Assembly: GCA_037953625.1 (NCBI GenBank)
Contig: CM075655.1
Span: forward strand, 121,899,001-121,963,000
Source of the DNA: Crotalaria pallida
Lineage: Eukaryota; Streptophyta; Magnoliopsida; Fabales; Fabaceae
Length of the DNA: 64,000 bases
Direction: 5' to 3'
Of the stretch, positions 36,805-50,370 are shown in pieces (position 1 is the stretch's first letter; every line of letters starts with the position of its first letter). The position numbers and the translations under genes were made by a program. The notes under the pieces were generated by a model. The model did no database searches and was not told where the DNA came from. It saw only the letters and a list, made by a program, of their open reading frames with translations.

Positions 36805-39800
36805 GGTACACTCAATTTGCTTCTATGCTCCTTTTTTGTGTGGGATATATTCTTGTGTACATATCTAATGTTCAGTGCTTGTAAGGTGTGTCTTAAGCGG
36901 TTTCTGATTTGGCCTGCTTTCACTTGGACTCTACAAATTTTGAAACTTGAATTTGGACTCAATTCGTCTGGTTTATGCTCTTACATGTGCTGTTTCCTCG
37001 TCTATTCTAATTTGCAAAAAGGTTTGTATGTTGTATAATTGTATCCCATTTAGTTTTGTCTCTAAATGAAATTCTATCTAGTGGGGAAATATCTTTCAGT
37101 GCGGAAATATTCCCCTTGTTGAAGCTTTTAGTAATAATATAATTATGCAGTGCTGATTTTATATTAAGAATGGTTGACCAGGCAGTTGAGCCTAAACCTG
37201 AAAACTTTGGTCTGTTGCAAGCTGTCTTTCCAAATTGTATTTGCTTTCTTTTGTTTCCTTTTCTTCTCAAGTTCCCCTCAGATATTTATGCATATTTAAG
37301 GGTGAAGGAGGTATTTAAGCTTTCAAAATTAGAGCACACTGCCCCCAAATCTGTGGATGTTGGTTTTGATTTATTGAGTTTTTCTGGCATCGTTTTGTTT
37401 GTTGCTTGAAACCTTCCGCGTTTTAGTTTCCACCCAAGGTTGAATTCTTGAGCCATTCTGTTAATACTTAATAGTGCTCTTGCCTGTATGCATGGTGTTC
37501 AATTATGAATTATGCTACTCCTGTTATAATGTTGCTTGATGTTTAGCTGGTTATTTTTAAGTTATTACGTATTATATACATTACTGTTGCAATTTAATGC
37601 TCTGTGATTCATTGACTCAATTCTTACACGGTCCCTCAATTCTAGCATGATGCGCGTCGTGATGTTCATACTAAAAGCCTAAAAAGGAGCCAAGTAGGTG
37701 CTTCCCAAAGAGAACAAAACAAAGCTTTTACTCTTACACCAGGCTACTGCTTGGTTTGGACTAGTTTTGCCTTCGTCAATATAAAAAATTCTTTTTATCT
37801 ACCCAAATATGCTAGTCTTTCTTCTCAATTGCGTTTATATTACGCCGTTCATTTTTATTTATAAGACATTTCCAACTTATAATTCATATATAATTACAAA
37901 ATAATGATTAAAAATAGTTATTATTATTATTTTCAAAATTATTAAAAAATATGTTAAAGTTCCAAAAGGTAATCATATAAAAAAAATAAAATGATTTATT
38001 GGAATACCATGACATCAATTAAATATATGATGAAAATAAGGGTATATTTCATTCTATAAGTTACTTCGTACTTCCTCTCTTTCGTATGTATGATTTGCAA
38101 CAGTATAACAGGTTGGATTGAGTTTTGAAAAAGTTAAGCATCCGACTCAACCAAAATAGATTAAATTAGGCCGTGTCAGGTTGCTCTATATTTAAGTGTC
38201 AAAACCAAACTAACCCAATCCATAGAAATTCGTGTTAGGTTAGTTCGAATGATTGATCCTTATTTTCAAAAAATTAAAAATCACATATATAATTAATTAA
38301 ATATTATCTATAAACAATATAATTATTCAATTTAGCATTTAGTCATGAACTAAAATCAAATTATTCACACACAAGCAGTGATATAAAATTCTATAGTATC
38401 AATTCATGAACTAAATTGTCGAAACACATGATAAATAAAAACACTACCCTCTTGCAAGATATGAAAAAATAATTACTGGCACTTGAGTCTTCCGTATTTC
38501 ATATAATTGTTTTAGCGGGTTGGTTTTGACCCGCTTACACCCCTACTTGTTCATATAGCTTTTCTCTTATGTTTCGTATGTATTATTCTTTTACACAATC
38601 TTATACATAATTAATTATTTTTTCCCAACTATACCTTTATTTATCAGTTATCACACTTTCTTTTACACTTTTAATATCTTTCTCCTTCGTCAATAATGCT
38701 TATATAAAGACATTATAATTAAAATACTCAAATTTTTACATCGTTTACATATTTTAAAAATGATTATTTTAGTAAGGTAAAATAAAAATGATTTTTTTTA
38801 ATTGAGTAATGTTAGTACTACAAATAAATATAAGAGTATTCTTTTACAAAGAATACAATTGCATTTACTTTTACTAACCATTTTTTATGAGTATTTTTAG
38901 AATAATATATTTATTTTGGTTTTCTGTAATTTAGAGGTTGTCTGTAATTTCTCTAGTCTCGAGAGAAAAATATATTTATTTTGGTTTTCAATATAAGAAA
39001 AAATTAATTAATTGTTTATTTTTAATTAAATTATTCTTAAAATATTTTATGAAGTAATTATTTTATTTAATTTCTACTTCACTTCTAATCAATTTTTTTT
39101 TGAAGGGAAAAGAAAATAGCATTAATAAACACCTCCCAAAGGAGAATTACATGGAAAGACAGAGGGGACATCATGCCTGACTCTGTCTACAGAAGACTGT
39201 AAAACAAACTGAGCACAGTTGTTAACAATCTTTGGGCCTGTCCTAAATACATAGGAACAAAGACTTAAAATAAGAGACAACATACCATAAAAATAAATGC
39301 TTAAAGGTACTAAACTCTGATGAAGTACAGATCCAAGACGAAGCAAGGACAGAACAAAAGCTGACCAATAACGCAAAAATCTGCTGATGAACTGTGGAGA
39401 GGTATTTGTCTCGACCATCTTGCTTCCAGTTATTTGAAAAAAGATGAAAACTATCAGATCTAGAAACTGTCACACCACACAAGGCTTCCTTCAAGGAAAA
39501 CACACAAACAACTAAACAAAAAACACTTATTTATGAAACAAACTTGCACAAAGACAAGACTGAACCTAAAAACAAGGACTGAAACTCACACCCAAACCTA
39601 AGGAAGGGGAGGGAGTTCAAGGTCCGCGCGAAGAAGAAACCAAGGGGAAGGAGACCGAGGAACAGAGAAGAAAAAATTAGGATTCCTAGTGTCTTTTAGA
39701 TGAAAATTATCAATTTTTTTAAAATGACTATATTTTTTATGAATTTGAAAAAATTAAATGCAATCAACCAACTTTTTTAATAATTATGAAGTTAATTTTA

Positions 39801-40412
39801 TTTTCATAAGTATAGTATTATAAAGGAAGGAACATAATTCGATTAGAAAAATTTTAATCGTACAAATATCATTGTTATTGTTAATTGTTATTGTTAATTA
39901 AAAATTTTTGATAAGTGCAAGGATAACTGATAGCCGCCCTAAATAGTGCATGATGATAATCCAATTCAATCATCTTGTGCATCATCGTCGTTCTTTATCA
40001 TACCTAATCACATATTCTCATCACATGAAATAATAAAATATAAATGCAATAATAAAAAAAAGAAAAGATTTTCTTAATCTGGAACTGAAGATAACTAAGT
40101 TAATAAAAAATAATAATAAAGTTGACATTGGGAAATCCAAAAAAAAATTTGTATTTTAAATATTTTATCCTCAGCTGCATGAGGTTAAGAAAATTAAAAA
40201 AAAAAAAAACAAAAACAAAAAGGAAATAGTTCCATTTGAGTTGCATCTTGAACCGGAGTAACCTACAGGGAGGCGGCTACAGTATATAGAATTCGTTTGC
40301 CTTTTCGGACAAGAGGTGAGACAGAGAGACAGAGAGGCATAAATCGCCCACGTGCGCCACTGAACTTGTTGCTGGTGGTTCTGTTCTGTTCTGTAGCTGT
40401 TACTACATAAAA
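36805..40412. other. CRWN4 3' region and intergenic DNA
   Basis: 36805 to about 37640 keeps the balanced composition of a transcribed 3' region and may hold 3'-untranslated sequence. Beyond about 37800 it is AT-rich and uninformative apart from a LINE-like fragment (39095-39680). Near 40280 a TATATAGAATT-like TATA sequence could serve the BCAT gene. Confidence 0.5.
39095..39680 (-). mobile_element. Probable LINE 3'-end fragment
   Basis: On the minus strand the segment ends in an A-run (T-run at 39090-39101 on the plus strand) after a frame reading VRHDVPSVFPCNSPLGGVY. Composition is richer in GC than its surroundings. The protein remnants are in two frames with stops. It looks like a truncated, decayed non-LTR element, but I see no reverse transcriptase motif, so the class is inferred from shape and tail. 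Confidence 0.4.
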
Positions 40413-43400
40413 ATGGAGAGCGGCGCCGTCCTCGCTGGCATTCGACTTAGTTCTCCGATCTGCCCCTCCCGCCACTCTTCTCTTCCCCATCTCTCTCGCC
40501 CATTCAATCCTTCTCCCCCTTTTCCTCTTAAGGTATTTCCATTCCCCTCTCTTCTCTTCTCTTCTTTTCTCTCCCAAACTGCATTTTTTTTCCTTCTTTT
40601 TTATTTATATTTTCCACGTGCAGCTCCAAAAGCAGTTTCAGTTTCCGCTCACTTCTCACAATGCTCTTGAAGGCAAATCCGCTTCTCCTCTCTGGCCCTG
40701 CGCCACTCTCTCTAATACCTACAGGTCATTTATCCCTTTATTTTTAATCTTATTTATTTATTTTTTAAAATTAATATATTTAATTGTATTGTTATGATTT
40801 GGAATGGTGCAGTGAAACAACTGAATTGGCTGACATAGATTGGGACAACCTTGGATTTGGTATTCAACCTACTGATTATATGTATATCATGAAATGCCAA
40901 CAAGGTGGAACCTTCTCTAAAGGTGAACTCAAGCGTTTTGGCAACATCGAATTGAACCCCTCCGCTGGTGTTTTGAACTATGGCCAGGTTATATTATTAT
41001 CATTATCATTATATAAACCCTAGGCTTTGTTTAAGGGAAATGGAGTATGTTTTAGGTCTCACTATGAATCTTAAAATTTGGCTTAGTTGTTGTCAAATTG
41101 CATTAGACTTAGAAATGCGCTGTTGATTGTGAAGTTTTTGATTGATCGCATCTGCTATAGAAATTTGAATTGTGGGTTTTCTTCCAAAGTTGACTGTAAT
41201 CAAGGAAACCGGAAAATGCCAACAAAGCTGCAGTGGACTATTTGATCTAACATGTCAATACTCAATTCACCTAGTGTAGAATTGAAATCGAATTAGTATC
41301 CTTTGCATGAGATTGAATTTGTGTGGCTTGATTATATGGTAAAGAATGTATTTCTGTGGTTCACAACTGTAGGGGTTATTTGAGGGTTTGAAAGCCTACC
41401 GTAAAGAAGATGGGAATATACTCCTCTTCCGTCCAGAAGAAAATGCTGAGCGGATGAAGATGGGTGCTGAGCGGATGTGCATGCCATCACCTACCACAGA
41501 GCAATTTGTGGAAGCTGTAAAGGATACTGTTTTAGCAAACAAACGTTGGGTACTACAGAATCTTGCATAGACTTTTTTTTATTTAATTTGTGTAATACAT
41601 ATTAGATTAATTAGGTGAAATCTGGTTTCAGGTTCCCCCTACAGGTAAAGGTTCCTTGTATATTAGACCTTTGCTAATGGGAAGTGGAGCTGTACTTGGT
41701 CTTGCACCTGCTCCAGAGTACACATTTCTTATATATGTTTCACCTGTTGGAAACTACTTCAAGGTATATATTTATTGCTAGTTTGCTACACTGGAATGTG
41801 GCATCTGTAATTTTGCTTGTACAAGTCTTTCATTACTTTTCAGATATAAAAAATTGTGATCAAAATCCCTTAAACAAGAGAACGTTTAAAGATTTGCTAA
41901 AAACAGCTTTTAATAGATATTTAGTTTATGTTTTCTTTTTTGGACAAGAAAAAGATTCATTCCAAAAGCAGAGAAGTACAAGGAATACTTCTCGAAAAGA
42001 GAACAAACAGGGAAAAAACAAAAACCTACATCACCAGCACAGCCCAAAAAAGTCTACATGTTTTGTTGATGTGATTAAGTGGGTTGAATTTTTTTGTTTG
42101 AAAAGATGAATGAAACTTGTAGCAGTATGCCCTTTTCTCCGTTATATGATTTATTAGCAAGGCCTTAATGAAGGTTTGTGTTGCCTGATTTATTTTCTAC
42201 TTCTACAATTTACTCTTATTGGTATGATGGTATCATAATAATTGTTATTTTTTCAAATATAAATAAGCATACTCAATTTACTCTTATGATATGTCCCTTA
42301 AAATAAATTAATTGAGTACCTATATCACCGCAGGAAGGTTTGGCCCCAATCAATTTGATTGTTGAGAATGATTTACATCGTGCAACTCCTGGTGGCACCG
42401 GAGGTGTGAAGACCATTGGAAACTACGCTGCTGTAAGCCAGAATACATGACATTCTCTTTTCTTTCATTTGAATACAGACATTTGATTGCAGATGTTATC
42501 TTCTGTTTATCTTAAATTTAAATGATCTGCAATTTAAATTGAAGATTTTCTCATTTTTTCAATTTCAACTACACATTTTCTCATATCAACCATTTCACAG
42601 TGGTGGTTTAAGTTATCTGTTTGTTGGTTTCTTGATTTTCATTTCTTTCCACTTACATAACTTGGTTTCTTTTTAATGGCCTGACTATCTTTGTGTGGAT
42701 GTGGGCAATTATTCTTCGCAGGTTCTTAAGGCACAATCTGCAGCAAAAGCGAAAGGCTACTCTGACGTTTTATACCTTGACTGTGTGCACAAAAGATATT
42801 TGGAGGAGGTTTCTTCCTGCAACATTTTTGTTGTTAAGGTATTATACTCATTGAACCACTATCCATTTTTTCTCATAATACAATGATATTTTACCTATAC
42901 ATTTAACTGCTGGGACAGTAAAATCAATAATTTGTTATAGTAATTAGTATCACCATGCATTTTGTAACAGTCCTACAAGCATAACTCACTGCCAGGCTGC
43001 CAACTCTATTCTCTGGCTCCTTCAAATGAATCTAAAGATTTGTTTATTGCATGCAACTCTTGTCCAGATGATTCATGATATAATGTTTATAAATATTGTC
43101 ATTGTATGTTGTTATTAGTCTATATTCTTGTACAACTTCTTTGGCTCTTGTGTGAATATTTAGACCTGTCAAAGATTGTCTTTTGAGAATGGTATTTCAT
43201 TAGAGCTTATTGCATTTTGCTGCCCTTATTTTCATTTCTTTTCAGGGTAACGTAATTTCAACTCCTGCTATTAAAGGGACTATCCTACCTGGCATTACTC
43301 GAAAAAGTATAATTGACGTTGCTCGAAGCCAAGGCTTCCAGGTACTAGATTTTTAGTTAAGGAGATTATTAGTGAATATTATGTGTTTATCTAAGGAGGC

Positions 43401-45667
43401 ATTTGGTTTGTTTTCTATTTCCATTTTTAATTGAAATGTCGCCACTCTTTCTGGTTTTTGCTTTTGTGTGAAGCAAATGTAGAAAACATATTTATCGTTT
43501 TCACCATATCCTTCACAGTATTTGAAAACAGGAAAGTAGGAAACCAAGTGAATTCAAGGTGGCATTTTTTTTAGTTATTAGTGACAACATAGTAGCTGGA
43601 AATGAAAGCAGAAAACAAACCAACCACCACATAACATTTCTGATATTTATTTCTTGGTAAGCTATGCTTTCCAAATTAATGTTGCAAACATGTATTGATG
43701 AATATATGCCTCTTACTCTCTTGGAGACAAGAAATAAATGGCAAAGTTGATCAAGACGAAATTTGACACCCCTTTCGGATATAGCAAGATTTACATCTTA
43801 GGAAGCTGCCAATGAGCAATACTTGCCCTAACACAAAACTTATAACTGTTAGAAGATTAGGGTTGTTAGTCTGTGTTAGTGGGCTTAGGCCTGTACGCCT
43901 TAGCATTAGTATAAATTGGAGTACTAGATTATGGAACTGAAACATATTATCATATTGCTCATAATCTCAGTTTACTACAGTAACCGTTGTTCTCCATCTT
44001 TTTGTGTCTTTCCTAACCCTTTAATTCTTTAACAATAATGATGAATCTAAATCTGTGTGATCTTGCCCTTTTTCTGCTCAGTCTCGTGACTAGAATATTG
44101 TTTTGATTGGCATGGTCTGTGAAATGCGTAATTCAAATGTTTGCCTATATGTATAAGATAAATAATTCTAACAACAAAAATCTTGCTATGAATTCTCCCA
44201 AAAAATACTTCACAGGATTGGGGTTTACATTTTTAAATTTTGAATGCATTGCAGTTTGCTTCTTGTTTCTATTGGTTTTAGCCCAAAGCAGAAAAAAAAA
44301 TTTTTTTATTTCCCAATGTTCATCTGATATGTGCAGGTTGAGGAGCGACTGGTGTCAGTTGATGAATTGTTAGATGCTGATGAGGTGTTCTGCACAGGGA
44401 CAGCTGTGGTTGTGTCACCTGTTGGCAGTGTTACTTATCTTGGGAAGAGGTACGTTAGTTAATTGCAGAACACAATTTGCATTCGGTACATAAACAAATA
44501 GTTAACTAAGGGCGTATTTTGATTAGTTACGAACACTAAATTATTTCAATAATCATATTTAATTATTTATAATTGCTTGTTAGTATAGTCGATTGTTTAT
44601 ACTCCATTTGTTTCTATTTATTTGTCTTTTTGGACATAAACTTACAAAACAATAAGACTAATTAATTCCACTAACTCACATAAACTTTTAATTCTGTTTT
44701 CCTTATTTAATCTTTATCCCTCCACCAACTATTGATAATGTTACCTTACTAACTATTTTTCAATTTCCATACAAGGTCATCAAATATGAAAAATCAATTA
44801 ATAATACCTCATTGAACTTCTGAAATGACAACTATATAGAAACAAAAAAAATTTCCTGCAAGAAGACAGATAAATATAAACAGAGTGAGTAATTGAATCG
44901 ATTTTATGTTTGAATATTTTTTTGTTGAAAATTGATTTTAAAATATTTTTTTTTTTGTTTTGATTGTGTAAAAAATTGCTTTTATATATAGTAAATTAAA
45001 AAAAAGGTTGTTTGTATAATAAATTAATATTATTTATTTGGTATTTACTTCTGGAAGTGTGAATTGGAAGAATGTGATTGGTTTCTTGATAGTATTAACA
45101 GTTTTTTTAAATAAGCTCCTAACTTCTAATTTCTTACTTCTCTAAAATCTAAATCGCTTTTTCCCCTTGAAAATCCTTTTTCGTAATTTCACTTGGCTTG
45201 CTGAACATCAGATTATATGCAAACATGTTTTTTTTTATTAAATTTTTCTAAGCCATTTTTTTAGGGAAACAAATCAACAATCTTTCCCAAACATAGGAAA
45301 GCAGTGCTGATACTTTAGTAAAGGAGGAAAGACAAATTTCCAAATGTTAATTCATGCCCTTTACCCTAGCTTTAAAAGTTACAACAAAGAATCTCACCAA
45401 CCATATCTTGCCTGAAGCTCCTTTTTTTTTTCCCCAATGATTGGCTATATACAATGTGATTAGTTTTGGAATGATGTCAGAGTAGAATACTTCTGTTGGC
45501 ATCTCAGGAAAAACAAATTTGAGTTAATGATTGCCAGTTTAATTTTCTGCAGGGTATCGTATGGAGACGGTATCGGAGCAGTGTCTCAGCAACTTTATAC
45601 CGTCCTTACAAGATTGCAGATGGGTCTCATAGAGGATGAGATGAACTGGACTGTTAAGCTTAGATAG
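40413..45667 (+). CDS. BCAT: Branched-chain amino acid aminotransferase, plastid type
   Basis: Ten coding exons: 40413-40532, 40624-40724, 40813-40987, 41373-41549, 41632-41763, 42334-42432, 42722-42838, 43246-43341, 44337-44449 and 45553-45667, giving 414 residues. It is a class IV PLP aminotransferase that interconverts Leu, Ile and Val with their 2-oxo acids using glutamate/2-oxoglutarate. The PLP-binding lysine is K261 in GGVKTIGNYAA (codon 42409-42411). Other family blocks are GVLNYGQGLFEGLKAYR, YIRPLLMGSGAVLGLAP, and GTAVVVSPVGSVTYLGKR near the end. The first ~60 residues are rich in Ser, Pro and Leu with few acids, as in a chloroplast transit peptide, so the last step of branched-chain amino acid synthesis in plastids is the likely role (inference). 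Length matches plastid BCAT3-like enzymes. All splice sites are canonical and no damage is seen. Confidence 0.95.
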
Positions 45668-47671
45668 ACGCACAGATTAGCTTGTAGTGCATCTTTTGCT
45701 GAAATCAAATGCAATATCCTCTCTATGAAGTTTTTAAAATATTACTTTGATTTGGGCTGCTGTAGATAGTTATTCTGGTGTGTGTATCGCTATTCAATGG
45801 CAATAGCAAGCACATAAAAACAATTCTACACTTGTTTATTTTCTTGCCAGCTGGAGGAATCGTTATCAGTTGATTAGTTTAACTTTTTTTCTTGGTTTAA
45901 AAACAGGCATGTTGTTTTTCCTGATGGATTTTTCGTCTGAAAAAAATAAAAAGGAGACGCTTTTTACCTATGTACAGTGCCTGAGCAGTGAGCACACAAT
46001 AGAGAGAACAAAGGCAAACGCAGCAGAGCATCCTTCAGTCTCAAGTGCCAAAATGGTCGTTTGGGCTCAGCTTCAATTTACTGATTACTGAAAGTTTAAT
46101 GATATTATGAAAAGGTTTATTGTTATGTTTCTCACTGGCTAACTCCTTCCTTCATTGGGATTAATCTCTTTTATAAACCTAATTAATAAGATCTCTGGGT
46201 TATGATTCCGTTCTAACCATATTTGCAATTAAGTCATAATTAAATTAGTTAAATTGAAAATTGTTCAAATTGAAACATGACCTGTAGAATTTTCAACCGT
46301 TTTAACTCTTCTTTTCGTTCTTTGGCGAATTGGGCCATTTGCGAATAGCAATTCTAGTCCAAAATAATGGTTGTGGCATTCTGTGAAAGTACGGGGTGGA
46401 GTGATTTACTTTAGGGGTGTTTTAGGATTTTTACCCTCTAAATGGAGGTGTATAAAGCTGAAAATGGGTGTCTAAATACCTTCTCATTCCTAATGGTCTC
46501 CACAAGCAACCTTGCTTTGGTGCAATAAGACCGGCCCGTTAATCTTTTGTTAATGGACGAAAAAGTCTTTATATGAAACGTACTATCAACAACGAAATTG
46601 TTGTGATGCTCTCCGATGTTTGGTTGTGTGTCACCGAAAGTTGATATGGCAATTTTATCATTAGTCTGATACTTAAATAAATTGTCATTTATTTTGTTAA
46701 TTAATTGATAATTCTATAATAAACAATATTAAAATAAAAAAGATAGATACTGGAGTAATGTCCAGCGCCTTTGTGTTGCCGAACAATTTCTTAGTTTTTG
46801 TTTATTAGTAATATGTAAGCTCCTGATGTATGATGAGGCAGGCAAATAGACAATTAATTACAATTAATCAAGAATCAGTTTTTCCATGTAGTATAGTTGT
46901 TGACCCTGGTGTTCCCCGCATAGTGTGCCACTAAGGACTAAGGAGTAAGGAGTAGAATTTTCATTACCTTTTTTCATCTGCACTTCAAAATTCTGAAATC
47001 TGAAGATTTGTCTCATATACCCCTATCTTTTTGACCTCTGCTCCTCCATTTTAATTCTAAAGGCTTTTTAACTCCACAAGCAAAAGCAACCATGAAGATG
47101 AAACCGCGTCGCTGACTCTGACTCGTGACAACAACCTTTTTCGAGGGTAAAGGAAGTTGTATTTCTTGATAGGACAAAAGAGATTCCATACCTTTCTTCT
47201 GTTTAATTTTTTTGTGGCAGTCCATTGAATCAAAAGCTATTCCCACACAGTCACGCCCCTCAACACTAATGGCATTGCTGGCGATAGCCCTTGTCACGCT
47301 TACATAACTTGGCGCATAATCAAATCACAGAACTGTATATAGTAGTAATTTACTCATCAGTAATTTTTCATTTAAACAAAGAGCTAATATCTCCTTTAAA
47401 TTATTGCTCATCTGTGGCATTTCTTAAAAAGCCCTTAACTTTACCTGTGTAAATAAAGTCATAATTAACTCTATAGGCATGCATATTTTAATGAGTTAAG
47501 ACTTCACACGTTTTTTTATGGTTAAAAAAAAATTTACTCTTTCTATGTAGTGTTCATGGAGTGTACTTTTACAAAATCAATACATAATTTATGCTATTTT
47601 TCCAAACGAATTCCTGTTTATCACACTTTCTTTTTCACCTACAATATCTTTTTCTCTCTTCAATAATAATT
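45668..47671. other. BCAT 3' region and intergenic DNA
   Basis: The first few hundred bases are probably BCAT 3'-untranslated sequence. A minus-strand frame at 47013-47297 is open but begins at a GTG, not an ATG, and matches nothing I recognise. No other feature is supported. Confidence 0.5.
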
Positions 47672-48171
47672 GGCTTATTTACAGTTTTAGTCCCTGAAAG
47701 TTGGGAGTGTTTTGATTTTGGTCCTTAAAAGTTTTTTTGTTTTGAAAATTTGGTTTTAGTTCCTGTCGTTAGGAAAAATTTGTTAACTGCTTATGTGGTT
47801 AACGGAACGCTACATCACCATACACGTGTGAAAGTGTTGCATGTCACCAGTAAGATGACGTGGATGATCTGGACCCCAGGAGCAAAAGAGTCAAGGCCCA
47901 ACCAAAATGTGTATGTGGATTGGGCTTTGGCCCTTTTGCTTCTGCGGATCCGGATCATCCACGTCATCCTACTTATGACATTCCATACTTGCACAAATGT
48001 ATGTTGATGTGACGTTTCGTTAGCTACGTTAGTAGTTAACGGATTTTTCTTAACAACAAGGAGTAAAACCAAATTTTCATAATAATTAAGAATTAGTCAA
48101 GGTCAAAAAAACTTTCAAGGATCAAAATCAAAACATTCATAACTTTCAGGGTCTAAAGATATAAATAAGCC
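47672..48171. mobile_element. Fold-back MULE-type MITE
   Basis: The ends are GGCTTATTTACAGTTTTAG and the complement of GGCTTATTTATATCTTTAG. The two arms pair over most of the length (for example GATGACGTGGATGATC in the left arm and GATCATCCACGTCATC in the right). The exact 9-bp duplication ATAATAATT lies at 47663-47671 and 48172-48180. It is non-coding. Its right third is copied at 49671-49822. Confidence 0.9.
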
Positions 48172-49840
48172 ATAATAATTATATATACACTAGTATAACC
48201 CACCCGTGCGATGCACGACTCAATTGTTGATTAGATAATGTCAAATAATATAAATTATGATGATATACTTTGTGTTTAATTTTCTCAAATTTATAAAAAG
48301 ATATTATTTTAAGAAAGTAATATTGGAAATGAAACATAAATTAAATTAGATAACAAATTTAAAAAAATGAATTACTTTTGCTTATATTTTAAACCAAATA
48401 AATTGTGTTTTTTTGTTTTTTATGTTTCAAGACGGAGGTAGTATTAGATAGTCATGAATTTGGTGAACCTTCACAATCGAGCTATTATTTCATGGTTCCG
48501 GATCAATGGATCAAGAAACATAAATGTGAGATCAATGATTCGAGAACATACAATACTTTCTCCTTGCACAGACCAATCAATCTAATCCTTCATAATGCAT
48601 ATGAAATTTTAACTCTAATAGGTGTAGAGTTGGTGTTTAGATTGCAAGGATGACGGAGAATCTGAAAAGTACTTCGAATAACAAATATATAATGCTCTAA
48701 AGGGATTGAATATTGTTTTATAGAAAATTGAACCGTAATCTTTGTATAGTTTACAATGGAATTCTCATAGTTGAATCCTCGCACTATTATATTAGTATCG
48801 ATCATTATGAGTATATCCAATCAAAAACTCATAATCATCTCATTCCTTATAAGTTTTGAAAGTGCAATCTCTTTATTCATGTTAGTGGTCTAGCTTGCAT
48901 TTGCAACGGCAAAAATACATGGAGAAGGTAGTATCATAGCTTCATGTTATGCATTAACCATGCGCTCCATTGTTTCCTCAATCACTCCAAATGCAGCTGC
49001 AAGCTTAGAGCCCATTATGGTCATCATTAGAGATGTAGCACCCACCATTAAATTGTGGCTTGTTCTTCCTAGCTAAGGTGGTGAACCGAAAGAACTCTTC
49101 ATTCCTTGATGATATGTGGTAGAATGGGAAGTATCTTTGGACAAAAAACACATCCCCTTATTTGATATTAGTGTCCACTGAACAAAATTGCTTCCATTTG
49201 GAAATACAACTTGGATTCTGCCTGAACCCTTCAGGATTATGCCATACTCTGTTTGCCTTTGAATTCACATCGGGTGTCATCCAATTCCCTGTAATAAAAT
49301 CAACATAAACCTCAATAACACTTTGCAAACTTCTTGACCATTTCTTTTAGGTTGGCATTTCCTACTAAATAATTCTTACACACTATACTTTCAACCCTTA
49401 AATTGAATTCAACCTTCTTTTTCGGCTTGAATTTCTTCAAATCTTGTTCTCTCTCATTGGAAGAAGACAAAACAAAGCAAACAGTTACAATGAATCCAAC
49501 AAAAATCAATTTCTTCCACTTATTTATCTATCTCCTCAACTCTCATCATTAACATTGTTAAAAAAACAATTTCAGGGCCAAACATAACCATAACTTTTCA
49601 CTCCCAATGTCAACTAAAAAAAAACATTCTTTTGGTCATGATAGGCAAACATTTTTGGCCACAAAATGGTTTAGCTACGTTAGTAGTTAACGGATTTTTC
49701 TTAACAACAAGGAGTAAAACCAAATTTTCATAATAATTAAGAATTAGTCAAGGTCAAAAAAACTTTCAGCGATCAAAATCAAAACATTCATAACTTTCAG
49801 GGTCTAAAGATATAAATAAGCCATAATAATTATATATACA
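48020..49840 (+). repeat. 170-bp direct duplication flanking a 1.48-kb segment
   Basis: 48020-48189 and 49671-49840 are identical at about 168 of 170 positions. Each copy contains the right third of the 47672-48171 MITE, its right target duplication and nine more flanking bases (to ATATATACA). After that they diverge: the first copy continues CTAGTATAACCC, the second TAAGCATT. The second carries the probable original continuation. The segment between them (48190-49670) holds no gene I can name; its minus strand has short broken protein-like stretches near 49080-49300. Confidence 0.85.
48190..48225 (-). mobile_element. Helitron-type 3' terminus
   Basis: On the minus strand it reads CGTGCATCGCACG (a perfect short hairpin), a linker, then ends TATACTAG next to T. 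This hairpin plus CTAG end matches that of the Helitron at 55010-57241. The element would extend rightward from here; its 5' TC end was not located. Confidence 0.6.
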
Positions 49841-50189
49841 TAAGCATTATTGTTGAAATACCCAAAATTTTACATTATTTAACCATTTATTAATATTCGT
49901 ACGTATACGAAATGGAAATGGTACTATTAAGGAAGAATCATAGCCCGTTTGGTATGAAGTTAATATTGACCAAACGTGCGTTTCAAACGTAGAAGTTAGT
50001 AATATTAGCTTCAGCGTAAACGTGAAAACATTGGCAAATAACATTAATGCTTGGCTCATGCTCGGCTCATGCTCGGTTCCTGCTCACATGAGTAGGAGGT
50101 CCACATCAGATGCATCGTTGACAATCAATATAAGGGCTGACATGGCACACTGTTTGTCATGTCAGCAGATGACGGAGGAAGACAAACAG

Positions 50190-50370
50190 AAGGACTAAAA
50201 ACAAAATTTAAAAAGATTTAAGGACCATTCAAGGTCAAAAAAAGATTTAAGGACTAAAAACAAAATTTAAAAAAATTTAAGGATCATTCAAGGTCAAAAA
50301 AAGATTTAAGGACTAAATTCAAAACGAGGTCAACTTATAGGGACCAAAACCATAAATAAGTCGACTATCT
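50190..50370. repeat. 59-bp tandem repeat in a decayed MULE-like end
   Basis: Two copies of a 59-bp unit (starting AAGGACTAAAAACAAAATTT at 50190 and 50249) are followed by the start of a third at 50308. The segment ends AGGGACCAAAACCATAAATA, similar to the right end of the MITE at 47672-48171, so it is probably a one-ended remnant of a related element. Confidence 0.6.

Noticed and set aside
39122..39503. Host gene on the minus strand
   Set aside because: The two overlapping frames contain stops between them and end in a poly-A-like run, as expected of a retroelement remnant.
43850..43980. LTR-like sequence in BCAT intron 8
   Set aside because: A TATAAATTGG and a TGTTAG start suggest a retrotransposon end, but no matching second border or target duplication was found.
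47013..47297. 94-codon minus-strand frame
   Set aside because: It begins at GTG, has no splice partners and no family resemblance.
49312..49509. Signal-peptide-like minus-strand frame
   Set aside because: It has no ATG (the frame opens at TTG just after a stop), and no known family fits.
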